Shown: piece by piece, positions 35,947 through 50,086 of the stretch
Layout of the letters: every line of letters begins with the position of its first letter
How positions within the stretch are numbered: the stretch's first letter is position 1
Notes under the pieces: model-generated
The model's database searches: none
Told to the model about the DNA's origin: nothing
The model's input: only the letters and a program-made list of their open reading frames with translations
Translations under genes and position numbers: made by a program
Assembly (NCBI RefSeq): GCF_037440165.1
Contig: NZ_JBBIUQ010000011.1
Coordinates: 33,818 to 97,817, forward strand
Direction of reading: 5' to 3'
DNA length: 64,000 nt
From: Ignavibacterium sp037440165
GTDB lineage: Bacteria > Bacteroidota > Ignavibacteria > Ignavibacteriales > Ignavibacteriaceae

Positions 35947-36660
35947 ATGAAAAAGATTTTTGTATTCGGATATGTTTTTCTGCTGACTGTAACATCATCT
36001 GCGCAGTCACAGAAATTTTTCGACGCACCATTTGGAGGCGGTGGTGGATTTACTCCTGCTTTCTATTTTGCAAATTTTGACGCAATAAATTCAAAACTTG
36101 CCACAAGCAGTTTTCCGGAATTTTCTCAGAAAGGAATTTTTACAACTGGTGGAGGCGGATATATCTATGTCGGATTCATTAAGTATCTCAGAATCGGTGG
36201 AATGGGCTTTGGCGGAATGGTAAGCAATAATTTTTCTGACGCCGTCAATAGCTATCAAATTGATTATTCAGTCGGAGGCGGAGGGCTAACAATTGAATAC
36301 ACAATGCCTTTCATAAAAGATTTTGGGGTTTCTCTGGGAGCAATAATAGGCAGAAGCTCTTTAACCATGGAAATCTTTCAGAATCAAAGTTCTTATTCAT
36401 GGAACGATTTATTTTCCAATGCTTCTCAGAATAATCTTTTGAAATTATCCAGATCAAGTTGGATGTTATCACCAACATTGAATATCGATTATCCTATTTA
36501 TAGATTCATTTCATTAAGAATAGGTACTGGTTACCACTTTACATTCTCTGGCGATTGGAAAGCAAACAACGATCAGACCATTTCAGGTGTACCTGAAAAT
36601 TTAAATAGCAACTCTTTTTTCATTCAATTGGGAATATTTGGAGGTTTTTTTTCTTTTTAA
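35947..36660 (+). CDS. Predicted outer-membrane beta-barrel protein, unknown function
   Basis: About 237 residues from ATG 35947 (an in-frame ATG at 35926 would add seven). A signal peptide (MKKIFVFGYVFLLTVTSSAQ) precedes a glycine-rich stretch (FGGGGGFTPAFYF) and alternating polar/aromatic strands with GGGGYIYVGFIKYLRIGGMG and RIGTGYHFTF, typical of a porin-like barrel. The chain ends GIFGGFFSF, with terminal Phe as in BAM substrates. I do not recognise a named family. rfbB follows after 1 bp. Confidence 0.6.
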   Translation: MKKIFVFGYVFLLTVTSSAQSQKFFDAPFGGGGGFTPAFYFANFDAINSKLATSSFPEFSQKGIFTTGGGGYIYVGFIKYLRIGGMGFGGMVSNNFSDAVNSYQIDYSVGGGGLTIEYTMPFIKDFGVSLGAIIGRSSLTMEIFQNQSSYSWNDLFSNASQNNLLKLSRSSWMLSPTLNIDYPIYRFISLRIGTGYHFTFSGDWKANNDQTISGVPENLNSNSFFIQLGIFGGFFSF

Positions 36661-36661
36661 T

Positions 36662-37675
36662 ATGAAAACAATATTGGTTACAGGCGGTGCAGGATTTATT
36701 GGTAGTAATTTTATCAACTACATCCTCAAAAAGAGAGATGATTATTTCATCATCAATTTAGATAAACTTACTTATGCAGGCAATTTAGAAAATCTCAAAG
36801 AGTCTGAATCGAATAAAAATTATCGCTTTGTAAAAGGCGATATAACAAACAACGAACTTATGAATTTCCTGTTTGAAAAGTATAAAATAAAATATGTAAT
36901 TAATTTTGCTGCCGAATCCCATGTTGATAGAAGTATTCTTGGCGCAGAAGTTTTTTATCGAACTAATGTAATAGGTACTAATGTTTTACTTGAAGCATCA
37001 CGACGATTTAATATTGAAAGATTTTTACAAATTTCTACCGATGAAGTCTACGGTAGCTTGGGTCCAACAGGATTATTCACTGAAACAACACCACTTTCAC
37101 CAAATAGTCCTTATTCATCAAGCAAAGCTGCTGCTGATATGATGGTAATGGCATATCATCATACATATGGTTTACCATTTGTAATAACAAGATGCTCAAA
37201 CAACTATGGACCATTTCAATTTCCGGAAAAACTGATTCCGCTTATGATTATAAATGCATTGAACAATAAAAAACTTCCTATTTATGGAGATGGAATGTAT
37301 GTTAGAGATTGGATTTATGTTATTGATCATAACAAAGCTGTCGAATTAGTATTTGAAAAAGGAAATATTGGTGAAGTCTACAATGTCGGTGCAAGTAATG
37401 AAATGCCCAATCTTCATATAGTTAAATTGATTCTTAAACATTTAAACAAGAGTGAAGATCTAATTGAGTTTGTGAAAGACCGACCTGGTCACGACAGAAG
37501 ATATGCAATTGACTCAACTAAAATTCAATCCTCACTTGGCTGGAAACCCGAATTTAGTTTTGAATCTGCGATTGAACATACTATTAACTGGTACCTGGAA
37601 AACAAGCGCTGGTGGGAGCGAATTCTTACCGGCGATTATTTGAAATATTATTCAGAACAATATTCAAACATATAA
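36662..37675 (+). CDS. rfbB: dTDP-glucose 4,6-dehydratase
   Basis: A 337-residue extended SDR that makes dTDP-4-keto-6-deoxyglucose for rhamnose and related sugars. The start is ATG 36662 (MKTILVTGGAGFIGSNFINY); a longer frame from 36638 overlaps the previous gene. Motifs are NLDKLTYAGNLENL, FAAESHVDRSI, STDEVYGSLG, PYSSSKAAAD (YSSSK), NNYGPFQFPEKLIP and YVRDWIYVIDH, all diagnostic of RmlB. It is 1 bp behind the barrel protein gene and 2 bp ahead of the SLBB gene. Confidence 0.94.
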   Translation: MKTILVTGGAGFIGSNFINYILKKRDDYFIINLDKLTYAGNLENLKESESNKNYRFVKGDITNNELMNFLFEKYKIKYVINFAAESHVDRSILGAEVFYRTNVIGTNVLLEASRRFNIERFLQISTDEVYGSLGPTGLFTETTPLSPNSPYSSSKAAADMMVMAYHHTYGLPFVITRCSNNYGPFQFPEKLIPLMIINALNNKKLPIYGDGMYVRDWIYVIDHNKAVELVFEKGNIGEVYNVGASNEMPNLHIVKLILKHLNKSEDLIEFVKDRPGHDRRYAIDSTKIQSSLGWKPEFSFESAIEHTINWYLENKRWWERILTGDYLKYYSEQYSNI

Positions 37676-37677
37676 AT

Positions 37678-39105
37678 ATGAAAAATTATATTTTAGCTTT
37701 TTTTGTCGCTTCTTTTTCTTTGTTAATTGCTCAAACAACTGATAGAACACAATCATCTTCTATGGTTGTTGCAAGTACTATATCAGTAACAATTGGTGGA
37801 CAATTCCCGATTACTGGTACATTTCCTGCATCAGTAACTGAGAGGGTTGATCAATTTGTTTCCAGAATGTATAATCAATCTGTTGAAAGAAGCCTGAGAA
37901 CAGCAACTGATCAAACCATGCTTGAAAAACTTAAAAAAGAACTTTCTGATTATTCATTAAGAGGTATAATATTGAAGAGAGCAAATGGAGATGAAATTAT
38001 TCTTGATCTTGCAAAATTCAGGATTGATGGTGACTTTAAGAACAATCCTTATTTGAAGAATGATGATGTTATTATTTTTCCTCCAAATGACATCGAGAAA
38101 AATTTTGTATCAATTACTGGTGCTGTAAATAGTCCAGGGAAATTTTTATTTGTTGAGGGAGATAAATTAAAAGATTTAATTGAGCTAGCTCGCGGGATTA
38201 ATAAAGCATACGAGAATGTGACAAAAGCTAAAATTTACAGACTGTCTTATGATGGTGAGAATAGTCAGATTATAGAAGTTGGTATAAACGATGAGTTTTT
38301 GTTAAAGCGAGGAGACCAAATTGTTGTACTTGCAGATGAAACGCAGCGAAAAGAATTTTTCGCTCTGGTTCTTGGAGAAGTAATTCAACCTGGCTATGTA
38401 CCTGTGACTAAAAATAGTACTAAATTAGGTGAGGTTATCAGACAAACCAAAGGATTTACAGATAATGCCTCTCTTATCAGAGCAAGACTTTTCCGTGGTA
38501 ATAGTGTAACAACTTTGCTTGAAAAACAATATGGAATAAAGATAGATGAAAAATTACTCAACAATGATAGGGAACTTGTCGACAGAATAGTAAATTATGA
38601 ACAGGCAATGATGTTCAGGATGTCAAACCTGGTTGAAGAAGATCAATATTACTTTCAGGCAGAAAATCAATACCGAGTATTAAACGAAGGAAGTGCTATT
38701 GATTTCTCTAAAATTTCTGATGAAAATTCTGAGATATATAATTTTATTGTTTATCCAGGAGATGTGATTATTATTCCCCCTAAGAGAAATACTGTTTATG
38801 TATTTGGTCAGGTCTCAAATCCTGGTCATGTAAAATTTGTTGAAGGAAAAGATTACCTGTTTTATATTGAACAGACCGGTGGATTAGGAGAATATGCTGA
38901 AGACGAAATAATGGTAATTAAAGGCGGCTCAAGAAACTGGATTCCTGCCGAAAGAAATATTGAAATAGAGGAAGGCGATTATATTTTTGTTCCTAAGGAA
39001 AGAATTAAATCATTCAGAACTTTAACAATGGAATTATCTGGATATTTCAGTATTATTGGTAGTATTGCAACAGTTATTCTGCTTATAGTTCAGCTAGGAA
39101 AGTGA
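37678..39105 (+). CDS. SLBB-domain polysaccharide export protein
   Basis: A 475-residue protein from ATG 37678 with a signal peptide (MKNYILAFFVASFSLLIAQ). It has a Wza-like poly-export region (LRGIILKRANGDEIILDLAKF) and three SLBB-type repeats (VSITGAVNSPGKFLFVEGD, VLGEVIQPGYVPVTKNST, VYVFGQVSNPGHVKFVEGKD), ending in one membrane helix (YFSIIGSIATVILLIVQL). Such proteins form or line the periplasmic channel for capsule or exopolysaccharide. It follows rfbB by 2 bp. The rRNA promoter begins 26 bp after its stop. Confidence 0.85.
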   Translation: MKNYILAFFVASFSLLIAQTTDRTQSSSMVVASTISVTIGGQFPITGTFPASVTERVDQFVSRMYNQSVERSLRTATDQTMLEKLKKELSDYSLRGIILKRANGDEIILDLAKFRIDGDFKNNPYLKNDDVIIFPPNDIEKNFVSITGAVNSPGKFLFVEGDKLKDLIELARGINKAYENVTKAKIYRLSYDGENSQIIEVGINDEFLLKRGDQIVVLADETQRKEFFALVLGEVIQPGYVPVTKNSTKLGEVIRQTKGFTDNASLIRARLFRGNSVTTLLEKQYGIKIDEKLLNNDRELVDRIVNYEQAMMFRMSNLVEEDQYYFQAENQYRVLNEGSAIDFSKISDENSEIYNFIVYPGDVIIIPPKRNTVYVFGQVSNPGHVKFVEGKDYLFYIEQTGGLGEYAEDEIMVIKGGSRNWIPAERNIEIEEGDYIFVPKERIKSFRTLTMELSGYFSIIGSIATVILLIVQLGK

Positions 39106-39131
39106 TTTATAAAAATAATTTGTTCGTTTTC

Positions 39132-39162
39132 TTGACAATAAGAAAAAACTCTTATATATTTG
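39132..39162 (+). promoter_or_regulatory. Promoter of the rRNA operon
   Basis: TTGACA at 39132-39137, 17 bp, then TATATT at 39155-39160, extended to TATATTTG. It fits both the sigma-70 consensus and the Bacteroidota form TAnnTTTG. It lies about 115 bp ahead of the 16S gene. Confidence 0.85.
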
Positions 39163-39191
39163 AAGCCCTTCTTTAATGAAGGTTTACACAA

Positions 39192-39203
39192 TGTTCTTTG
39201 ATA
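39192..39203 (+). promoter_or_regulatory. boxA-like antitermination element, rRNA leader
   Basis: TGTTCTTTGATA resembles bacterial rRNA boxA (TGCTCTTTAACA in E. coli). A second copy, AGTTCTTTGACA, lies before the 23S gene at 41153-41164. Confidence 0.7.
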
Positions 39204-39236
39204 GAGTGAGAAATGAAGCCAGTCAATTCCACAACC
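39204..39236 (+). other. 5' arm of the 16S processing stalk
   Basis: The leader segments GAGTGAGAAA, GCCAG and CACAACC are complementary, in order, to GGTTGTG, CTGGC and TTTCTCACTC at 40821-40847 behind the 16S gene. This is the long-range stem cut by RNase III to release pre-16S. Confidence 0.85.
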
Positions 39237-39273
39237 CATAAAATCTAACGATTACACAGGTTTATCAAATTTT

Positions 39274-40811
<1,538 letters not shown>

Positions 40812-40820
40812 GAGTAATCA

Positions 40821-40847
40821 GGTTGTGAAGTCTGGCTTTTCTCACTC
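40821..40847 (+). other. 3' arm of the 16S processing stalk
   Basis: GGTTGTG, CTGGC and TTTCTCACTC pair with the leader segments at 39204-39236, closing the 16S precursor. Confidence 0.85.
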
Positions 40848-40927
40848 TTCATTTATAGTTCTTTTTGTACTGATGCTCAGGCCAAAAATTCATAATTGAA
40901 TTTTTGTAGTCTAAGTATTAACATTAT

Positions 40928-41004
<77 letters not shown>

Positions 41005-41070
41005 TATAGGGGTGTGTGGCTTTTAACTTGTTTTGCCGATAACCCCACAACTCATAATTTTGTGAGATTT

Positions 41071-41143
41071 GGGGCTATAGCTCAATTGGGAGAGCGCCGC
41101 CCTTGCAAGGCGGAGGTTATCGGTTCGATCCCGATTAGCTCCA
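41071..41143 (+). tRNA. tRNA-Ala (TGC)
   Basis: A 73-nt cloverleaf with anticodon loop CTTGCAA (TGC). The acceptor stem GGGGCTA / TAGCTCC has G at position 3 opposite T at 70, the G3:U70 pair that specifies alanine. The discriminator A is followed by CAA, so CCA is not encoded, unlike the neighbouring tRNA-Ile. Confidence 0.97.
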
Positions 41144-41152
41144 CAAATTCAG

Positions 41153-41164
41153 AGTTCTTTGACA
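41153..41164 (+). promoter_or_regulatory. boxA-like element before 23S rRNA
   Basis: AGTTCTTTGACA repeats the leader boxA and probably reloads the antitermination complex before the 23S gene. Confidence 0.65.
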
Positions 41165-41250
41165 GATTGGAAGAGTAAAAACTAATCTCTTATTTTTTAA
41201 GAGAACAGTTTTACTGAGCCTTAAAAAACTTTTCAATATTTGAAATTTGA

Positions 41251-41286
41251 AGATAGAGCACAAATCTATCTGTGTATAAAAATTTT
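41251..41286 (+). other. 5' arm of the 23S processing stalk
   Basis: AGATAGAG, CAAATCT and GTATAAAAATTT are complementary to AAATTTTTATATAC, AGATTTG and CTCTATCT at 44291-44323, forming the RNase III stem around pre-23S. Confidence 0.85.
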
Positions 41287-44289
<3,003 letters not shown>

Positions 44290-44290
44290 T

Positions 44291-44323
44291 TAAATTTTTA
44301 TATACAGATTTGATTCTCTATCT
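44291..44323 (+). other. 3' arm of the 23S processing stalk
   Basis: Pairs with 41251-41286 (see that entry). Confidence 0.85.
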
Positions 44324-44371
44324 ATTAAGGCTTAACTCTTCCGATCTTTTTGTTTTTTTACGGAGTTTAAT

Positions 44372-44488
<117 letters not shown>

Positions 44489-44497
44489 TTATATTTT

Positions 44498-44529
44498 AAT
44501 CCCGATCATATTTAGGTCGGGATTTTTTT
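44498..44529 (+). terminator. Intrinsic terminator of the rRNA operon
   Basis: AATCCCGA (44498-44505) pairs with TCGGGATT (44517-44524), followed by T7. It begins 10 bp after the 5S gene. Confidence 0.92.
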
Positions 44530-45154
44530 GTTTTTAATCAATCCTTTAAACTCCAAACATAACTTTTACAAATACTTGCAATTAATCTTTTAAGTATTTT
44601 TTATTTCAATCAATTAGGATATGCTTATGAGATTATCTGATTCAGTTTAAAAAAATTAAGAACCCATCAAAGTTTGTAGCTCCCCATATTTGAATGTAAG
44701 AAAATCCCACCTTATCTACTTAATATTGATAATCTGTATAAGTTCCATAATTATTTTTTGAAAAACTCTGAATTAAAATATATTAAATACAAACTAATCA
44801 AATGTTGTTTAGTGATTGGGTCAAGTAAGAATAAATGATAAAATTTTTATTTATTATCTCTCTTACAGCAGATATGTTTCAAAGGCTTAAATTTATATTG
44901 TACTTTAATAATTCAAATCGTTTAATTCATTAACACTATTGTCAAGCAAAATTGTTTAATCGACATAATTTTTTACTTCTAACTTTTTAGAAAAAATTTT
45001 TTCTTTTTTCCAGAATAAAGAATTATTCAGATTAAAAAATCTTATTTTTGCAATAATCAATTAACTGACGGGTGGCATATTTTTAGCCATGAATCTGAAA
45101 CCCAAAATTTCATTGGGCATCTGATTGGGCAAATATTTTTTAATAAATCATTAA
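44530..45154 (+). other. Intergenic region between rRNA operon and cbb3 cluster
   Basis: This 625-bp AT-rich stretch has no plausible gene on either strand. Near its end TATTTTTG at 45043-45050 fits a TAnnTTTG -10 for ccoI, and CCCAA (45101-45105) can pair with either of two TTGGG copies (45113-45117, 45125-45129) in the leader; the latter pairing is weak. Confidence 0.6.
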
Positions 45155-47563
45155 ATGAATTCAGTAACTAAAAGTACTCAACTCGTTTGTTATCATTGCG
45201 GACAAAATTGTCCGGATGATTCAATTCATCTGGAAGATAAATTTTTCTGTTGTAATGGTTGTAAAACTGTGTATGAAATCTTGAATCAAAACCAGCTATG
45301 TAACTATTATAATTTTGAAAGTAATCCGGGAATTTCGCCATCAACTATAAACGATAAGAAATATGATTATTTAGATGAAAAAGATGTTATAGAAAAATTA
45401 GTTGACTTTAAGGATGACAAATTCACTTCTTTGACATTTTACATTCCTCAAATGCACTGCAGCAGCTGTATCTGGCTTCTTGAAAATCTTTATAAATTAA
45501 ATTCTGCTGTTGTTCAGTCAAAAGTAAATTTTGTAAGAAAGGAATTAAGCGTAAGATTTCTGCACGAGAAACTTTCATTAAAAGAATTAGTAAAGTTGCT
45601 TGTTTCAATCGGATATGAACCACAAATTTCACTCGATAGTGTTGAGCAAAAAAAAGAGCAGCATCATAACAGGAGTCTTTATTATAAAGTAGGAATTGCC
45701 GGATTTTGTTTTGGTAACATTATGCTCTTTTCTTTTCCAGAATATTTTTCAATTGATATTACAGAGACTTTCCTGAAAAAATTCTTTTCTTATCTGAATC
45801 TTATTCTCGCTTTGCCTGTATTTTTTTATTCTGCATCAGACTATTTCATCTCTGCATTAAAAGGACTGCGAAAAAAAGTTGTTAATATAGATGTTCCGAT
45901 TTCATTGGGCATTTTGGTCCTCTTTATCAGAAGTGCTTATGAAATTCTTTTTAATTTTGGCCCTGGATATTTTGATTCGATGGCGGGGTTGGTTTTCTTC
46001 TTATTGATTGGAAAAATTTTGCAGGAAAAAACTTACGATGCGCTTAACTTCGAAAGAGATTATAAAGCTTATTTTCCGTTGTCTGTTACTATTAAGCAAA
46101 ATGAAATTGAGAAATCAATACCCGTTTCGAAACTGATGATAGGGAATAGAATTTTGATTCGAAAAAATGAAATTATTCCTGTCGATTCAATTCTAATCAA
46201 CGGTGAAGGAATAATTGATTATAGTTTTGTAACAGGTGAATCTCATCCTGTTTCTAAAGTAAGTGGAGAAATGATTTATGCTGGCGGAAGACAGCTCGGC
46301 GGTGCAATAGAGCTTGAAGTTATAAAGGAAGTTTCACAAAGTTATCTCACACGTCTTTGGAATAATGATACATTTAATAAAATAGGCGAAAGTTATTTCA
46401 CAAGATTCTCGAATACAGTCAGCAAATATTTTACGATTATTGTTCTTCTTATTGCAATGCTCTCTGGAGCTTATTGGCTCACAATTGATTTGAAAACAGC
46501 CGTTCATGTTTTTACTTCAGTTTTGATTGTTGCTTGTCCTTGTGCATTAGCGCTTTCAACACCATTTACTCTTGGTAATGCAATGAGAATTATGGGAAGA
46601 AATAAATTCTATCTCAAAAATTCTTCTGTGATTGAAGAAATGGCTAAAGTAAATCAAATAGTTTTTGATAAAACAGGAACTATTACAGAAGCTGGTAAGG
46701 CAGATATTATTTTTAATGGAAAAGTATTAACACCTTTTGAACAAAAACTTGTAAAATCACTTGTCCGGAATTCAACTCATCCTCTGAGTAAGAAAATTTA
46801 TGATTCAATTTCGGGAGAAGAGATTTTTCCGGTAACTAATTTTCAGGAGATAGGTGGTAAAGGTATTTCTGGAATTGTCTATGGTCATCTTTTGAAGCTT
46901 GGTTCCTCAAGTTTTGCTGGAATTGAAAATAATGAAGACGAAACTCTTCAAACGAAAATATATCTTTCGATTAATGAACAAGTAGTTGGAAAATTTATTG
47001 TTTCCAATTCCTATCGGGATGGAATTGAAGATGTAATAAAAAACTTATCTGAGGAATATCATCTAAGCTTACTTTCAGGAGATAATGAAGGAGAGAAATC
47101 AACTCTTGAAAAATTTTTTGGAGAGAAATCAAATCTAAATTTCAGACAATCGCCAGAGGATAAATTAATTTACATCAAAGCACAACATTCAAAAGGCAAA
47201 AAAGTTCTTATGCTTGGTGATGGGTTGAATGATGCAGGTGCTTTAAGTAAAAGTGATGTTGGAATTGCTGTAACAGATGACATAAGCAATTTCTCACCTG
47301 CCTGCGATGCAATTTTGCACAGCAGTGAATTAAAAAAACTTCCAAAGTTTCTTGAATATGCTAAGAATAGTGTAAAGATTATTTATGCAAATTTTGTTAT
47401 TTCATTTTTATATAACTTAATTGGATTATCGTTTGCCGTAGAAGCAAAACTTTCTCCAATACTTGCAGCTATTCTGATGCCTGTTAGTTCAATATCAGTC
47501 GTTGTATTCGCAACAGTAATGACTAATATCTTCGGTAAAAAGAGAGGTTTAACTTGGAAGTAA
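45155..47563 (+). CDS. ccoI: Copper-translocating P-type ATPase for cbb3 oxidase assembly (CcoI/FixI)
   Basis: An 802-residue P1B-ATPase that moves copper across the inner membrane to equip the cbb3 oxidase. It starts with a Cys-rich motif (C12-xx-C15, C19, then C32-C33-xx-C36), typical of CcoI, followed by a heavy-metal domain with MHC102SSC105. Then come eight membrane helices, the TGES phosphatase motif, the ion site C461-P-C463, the phosphorylation site D505-KTGT and GDGLNDAGAL. It opens the cco cluster; ccoS overlaps its end by 10 bp. Confidence 0.94.
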   Translation: MNSVTKSTQLVCYHCGQNCPDDSIHLEDKFFCCNGCKTVYEILNQNQLCNYYNFESNPGISPSTINDKKYDYLDEKDVIEKLVDFKDDKFTSLTFYIPQMHCSSCIWLLENLYKLNSAVVQSKVNFVRKELSVRFLHEKLSLKELVKLLVSIGYEPQISLDSVEQKKEQHHNRSLYYKVGIAGFCFGNIMLFSFPEYFSIDITETFLKKFFSYLNLILALPVFFYSASDYFISALKGLRKKVVNIDVPISLGILVLFIRSAYEILFNFGPGYFDSMAGLVFFLLIGKILQEKTYDALNFERDYKAYFPLSVTIKQNEIEKSIPVSKLMIGNRILIRKNEIIPVDSILINGEGIIDYSFVTGESHPVSKVSGEMIYAGGRQLGGAIELEVIKEVSQSYLTRLWNNDTFNKIGESYFTRFSNTVSKYFTIIVLLIAMLSGAYWLTIDLKTAVHVFTSVLIVACPCALALSTPFTLGNAMRIMGRNKFYLKNSSVIEEMAKVNQIVFDKTGTITEAGKADIIFNGKVLTPFEQKLVKSLVRNSTHPLSKKIYDSISGEEIFPVTNFQEIGGKGISGIVYGHLLKLGSSSFAGIENNEDETLQTKIYLSINEQVVGKFIVSNSYRDGIEDVIKNLSEEYHLSLLSGDNEGEKSTLEKFFGEKSNLNFRQSPEDKLIYIKAQHSKGKKVLMLGDGLNDAGALSKSDVGIAVTDDISNFSPACDAILHSSELKKLPKFLEYAKNSVKIIYANFVISFLYNLIGLSFAVEAKLSPILAAILMPVSSISVVVFATVMTNIFGKKRGLTWK

Positions 47564-47730
47564 TTGTAATTTTAATCGGAGCTAGTCTTTTGGTTGCAAT
47601 AGGTTTTCTAATTGCATTTATTTGGAGTGTGAAATCTGGTCAGTATCAGGATACATACACTCCTTCTGTCAGAATTTTATTAGATGAAAGTAAAGATGAA
47701 CAAAATCAAACTAATAACTCTAAAAAGTAA
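47554..47730 (+). CDS. ccoS: cbb3 oxidase assembly protein CcoS
   Basis: A 58-residue protein that starts with TTG 47554 inside the ccoI end. The one membrane helix (residues 3-24, ILIGASLLVAIGFLIAFIWS) is followed by VKSGQYQDTYTPSVRILLDE, which matches CcoS; this tail motif (SGQ..D..PS.RIL.D) is its signature. CcoS is needed to insert redox cofactors into CcoN. It lies between ccoI and ccoNO exactly where it is expected. Confidence 0.88.
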   Translation: MEVIVILIGASLLVAIGFLIAFIWSVKSGQYQDTYTPSVRILLDESKDEQNQTNNSKK

Positions 47731-47748
47731 TAATAGGAGAATTCTTAT

Positions 47749-49878
47749 ATGGAGTTAGAAAAATTTAGTTACGATAATAAGATTGTTCGTAACTTCGCCT
47801 TCGCAACAATGCTTTGGGGAGTTGTGGGTATGCTTGTTGGTTTATTGATTGCAACACAACTTTTTGCCCCTGAGCTGAATTTCAGTATTCCGTTTTTAAC
47901 TTTTGGTAGAATAAGACCATTGCATACTAACGCAGTGATTTTTGCATTTGTTGGTAATGCAATTTTTATGGGAGTTTATCATTCTCTGCCAAGATTACTA
48001 AAAACTCCAATGTTCAGTAAAGTTTTAAGTAATATTCATTTCTGGGGTTGGCAACTAATAATCGTGGCAGCTGCAATTACTCTTCCACTTGGCATTACAA
48101 CCTCGAAAGAATATGCAGAACTTGAGTGGCCAATTGATATTGCAATAACTCTCGTTTGGGTTGTATTTGGAATTAATATGATTGGTACTTTACTCAAGCG
48201 CAGGGAAAGTCATATTTATGTTGCCATTTGGTTTTACATAGCAACCTGGGTTACTGTTGCTGTTTTGCATATTGTTAATTCATTTGAGATTCCTGTTACA
48301 CTTTTCAAAAGTTATTCTCTTTATGCTGGCGTTCAGGATGCACTCGTTCAATGGTGGTATGGACACAATGCTGTTGCTTTCTTTTTAACAACTCCATTTC
48401 TGGGATTGATGTATTACTACTTGCCTAAAGCAGCTAATCGTCCGGTTTATTCTTATCGTTTGTCAATACTGCACTTCTGGACTTTAATATTTATTTACAT
48501 CTGGGCTGGTCCGCATCATCTTTTATATTCGGCTTTACCTGATTGGGCTCAATCTTTAGGAACAGTTTTTTCAGTTATGTTAATTGCACCTTCTTGGGGT
48601 GGAATGATAAATGGTTTGCTAACGCTTCGCGGTGCTTGGGACAGAGTTCGTCAGGATCCAATTCTTAAATTTATGGTTGTTGCTGTAACGGCTTATGGAA
48701 TGGCAACCTTTGAAGGTCCAACATTATCACTTAAAAATGTTAATGCTATTGCTCACTTCACTGATTGGATCATTGCTCACGTGCATGTCGGTGCGTTAGG
48801 TTGGAATGGATTTTTAACTTTTGGTATTCTCTATTGGTTAGTTCCAAAATTATGGAAAACTAATTTATATTCTGTTAAGATGGCGAATGTTCATTTCTGG
48901 ATTGGGTTTCTTGGAATAGTGTTCTATGCATTTTCAATGTGGTTTTCCGGTATTACACAATCATTGATGTGGAAGCAGTTTAATGATTTAGGAACATTAC
49001 AATATCCTAACTTCCTTGAAACAGTCTTACAAATTGTTCCGATGTATATATTAAGAGCAATTGGCGGTACGCTCTATCTGGTTGGAGTTGTGCTGATGAT
49101 ATACAATCTTGTAAAAACAATTAAACAAGGTTCATTCCTTGCCGAGGAAACCGCAGAAGCTCCGGCACTTCATCCATTTAAAGATCCATTCAAAAAAGGA
49201 ACAAGACATCGTTGGTTGGAAGGAAAGCCGGTTTACTTCACCATTGCTTCTTTAGTTGTAATCCTTATCGGAGGTATTGTTGAATTTGTTCCAACATTCC
49301 TAGTTAAATCTAATATTCCGACAATCGCTTCAGTTAAACCTTATACACCACTCGAACTTCAGGGAAGAGATATTTATATAAGAGAATCTTGCAATAGTTG
49401 TCATTCCCAATTGGTTCGACCTTTCAGATCTGAAACAGAAAGATACGGCGAGTATTCAAAAGCAGGAGAATATGTTTATGATCATCCATTCCTCTGGGGT
49501 TCAAAGAGAACAGGGCCGGATTTGCACAGAGTTGGAGAAAAATATCCAAACTCATGGCATTATCTTCATATGGAAAATCCGAGCTCGATGTCTCCGGGTT
49601 CTTTAATGCCACCTTATCCTTGGCTGCTTGAAAATGATTTGAATACTTCTACAACTGCTGCAAAAATTAAAGCCCTAAGAAAAATTGGAGTTCCATATCC
49701 GGAAGGATATGAAAATATTGCTAATGATGAATTGGTTAAACAAGCAGATGCAATTGCTCTGGATTTACAAAAGAATGGAATTCCAGCTGAGCCGCAGAAA
49801 GAAATCATAGCTTTGATTGCTTATCTGCAGCGATTGGGAACAGATATAAAAGTAAATAAACAAACGGTTCAGAAATAA
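47749..49878 (+). CDS. ccoNO: cbb3 cytochrome c oxidase, fused CcoN-CcoO subunit
   Basis: A 709-residue fusion of catalytic subunit I (CcoN, about residues 1-470, twelve-helix heme-copper oxidase with the HTNAVIFAFVGN heme-ligand segment, VQWWYGHNAV, and AHVHVGALGWNG) and the monoheme cytochrome c subunit II (CcoO, about 500-709). The CcoO heme site is C548-NS-C551-H552, with distal Met in SLMPPYPWL. Such fusions are common in Bacteroidota. It reduces O2 with high affinity and pumps protons. The gene has a good AGGAGA ribosome binding site and is 18 bp after ccoS. Confidence 0.95.
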   Translation: MELEKFSYDNKIVRNFAFATMLWGVVGMLVGLLIATQLFAPELNFSIPFLTFGRIRPLHTNAVIFAFVGNAIFMGVYHSLPRLLKTPMFSKVLSNIHFWGWQLIIVAAAITLPLGITTSKEYAELEWPIDIAITLVWVVFGINMIGTLLKRRESHIYVAIWFYIATWVTVAVLHIVNSFEIPVTLFKSYSLYAGVQDALVQWWYGHNAVAFFLTTPFLGLMYYYLPKAANRPVYSYRLSILHFWTLIFIYIWAGPHHLLYSALPDWAQSLGTVFSVMLIAPSWGGMINGLLTLRGAWDRVRQDPILKFMVVAVTAYGMATFEGPTLSLKNVNAIAHFTDWIIAHVHVGALGWNGFLTFGILYWLVPKLWKTNLYSVKMANVHFWIGFLGIVFYAFSMWFSGITQSLMWKQFNDLGTLQYPNFLETVLQIVPMYILRAIGGTLYLVGVVLMIYNLVKTIKQGSFLAEETAEAPALHPFKDPFKKGTRHRWLEGKPVYFTIASLVVILIGGIVEFVPTFLVKSNIPTIASVKPYTPLELQGRDIYIRESCNSCHSQLVRPFRSETERYGEYSKAGEYVYDHPFLWGSKRTGPDLHRVGEKYPNSWHYLHMENPSSMSPGSLMPPYPWLLENDLNTSTTAAKIKALRKIGVPYPEGYENIANDELVKQADAIALDLQKNGIPAEPQKEIIALIAYLQRLGTDIKVNKQTVQK

Positions 49879-49879
49879 A

Positions 49880-50086
49880 ATGTATAAAGAAATTTTGCAA
49901 TCGATAGAAGGTGTTGAAATTTATCCGATTATATCTTTAATCGTGTTCGTGGTGTTTTTTATAGTTGTTACAATCAGGTTGATAAGATTGGACAAAAATT
50001 ATATCAACGAAATGAAACAACTTCCGTTAAATGAAGATGACAACAATAAAATAAATTCAGGTGAATTAAATGAAAAACATACTTAA
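49880..50086 (+). CDS. ccoQ: Small cbb3 subunit CcoQ-like
   Basis: A 68-residue protein with one membrane helix (about 17-35, IISLIVFVVFFIVVTIRLI) followed by a short charged tail, as in CcoQ/FixQ, which stabilises the oxidase. It begins 1 bp after ccoNO and overlaps ccoP by 17 bp. Identity rests on size, topology and place in the cluster. Confidence 0.75.
   Translation: MYKEILQSIEGVEIYPIISLIVFVVFFIVVTIRLIRLDKNYINEMKQLPLNEDDNNKINSGELNEKHT

Noticed and set aside
45101..45129. Attenuator-like alternative hairpins in the ccoI leader (CCCAA with two TTGGG copies)
   Set aside because: Stems are only 5 bp with A/T-rich loops; too weak to support regulation on their own.
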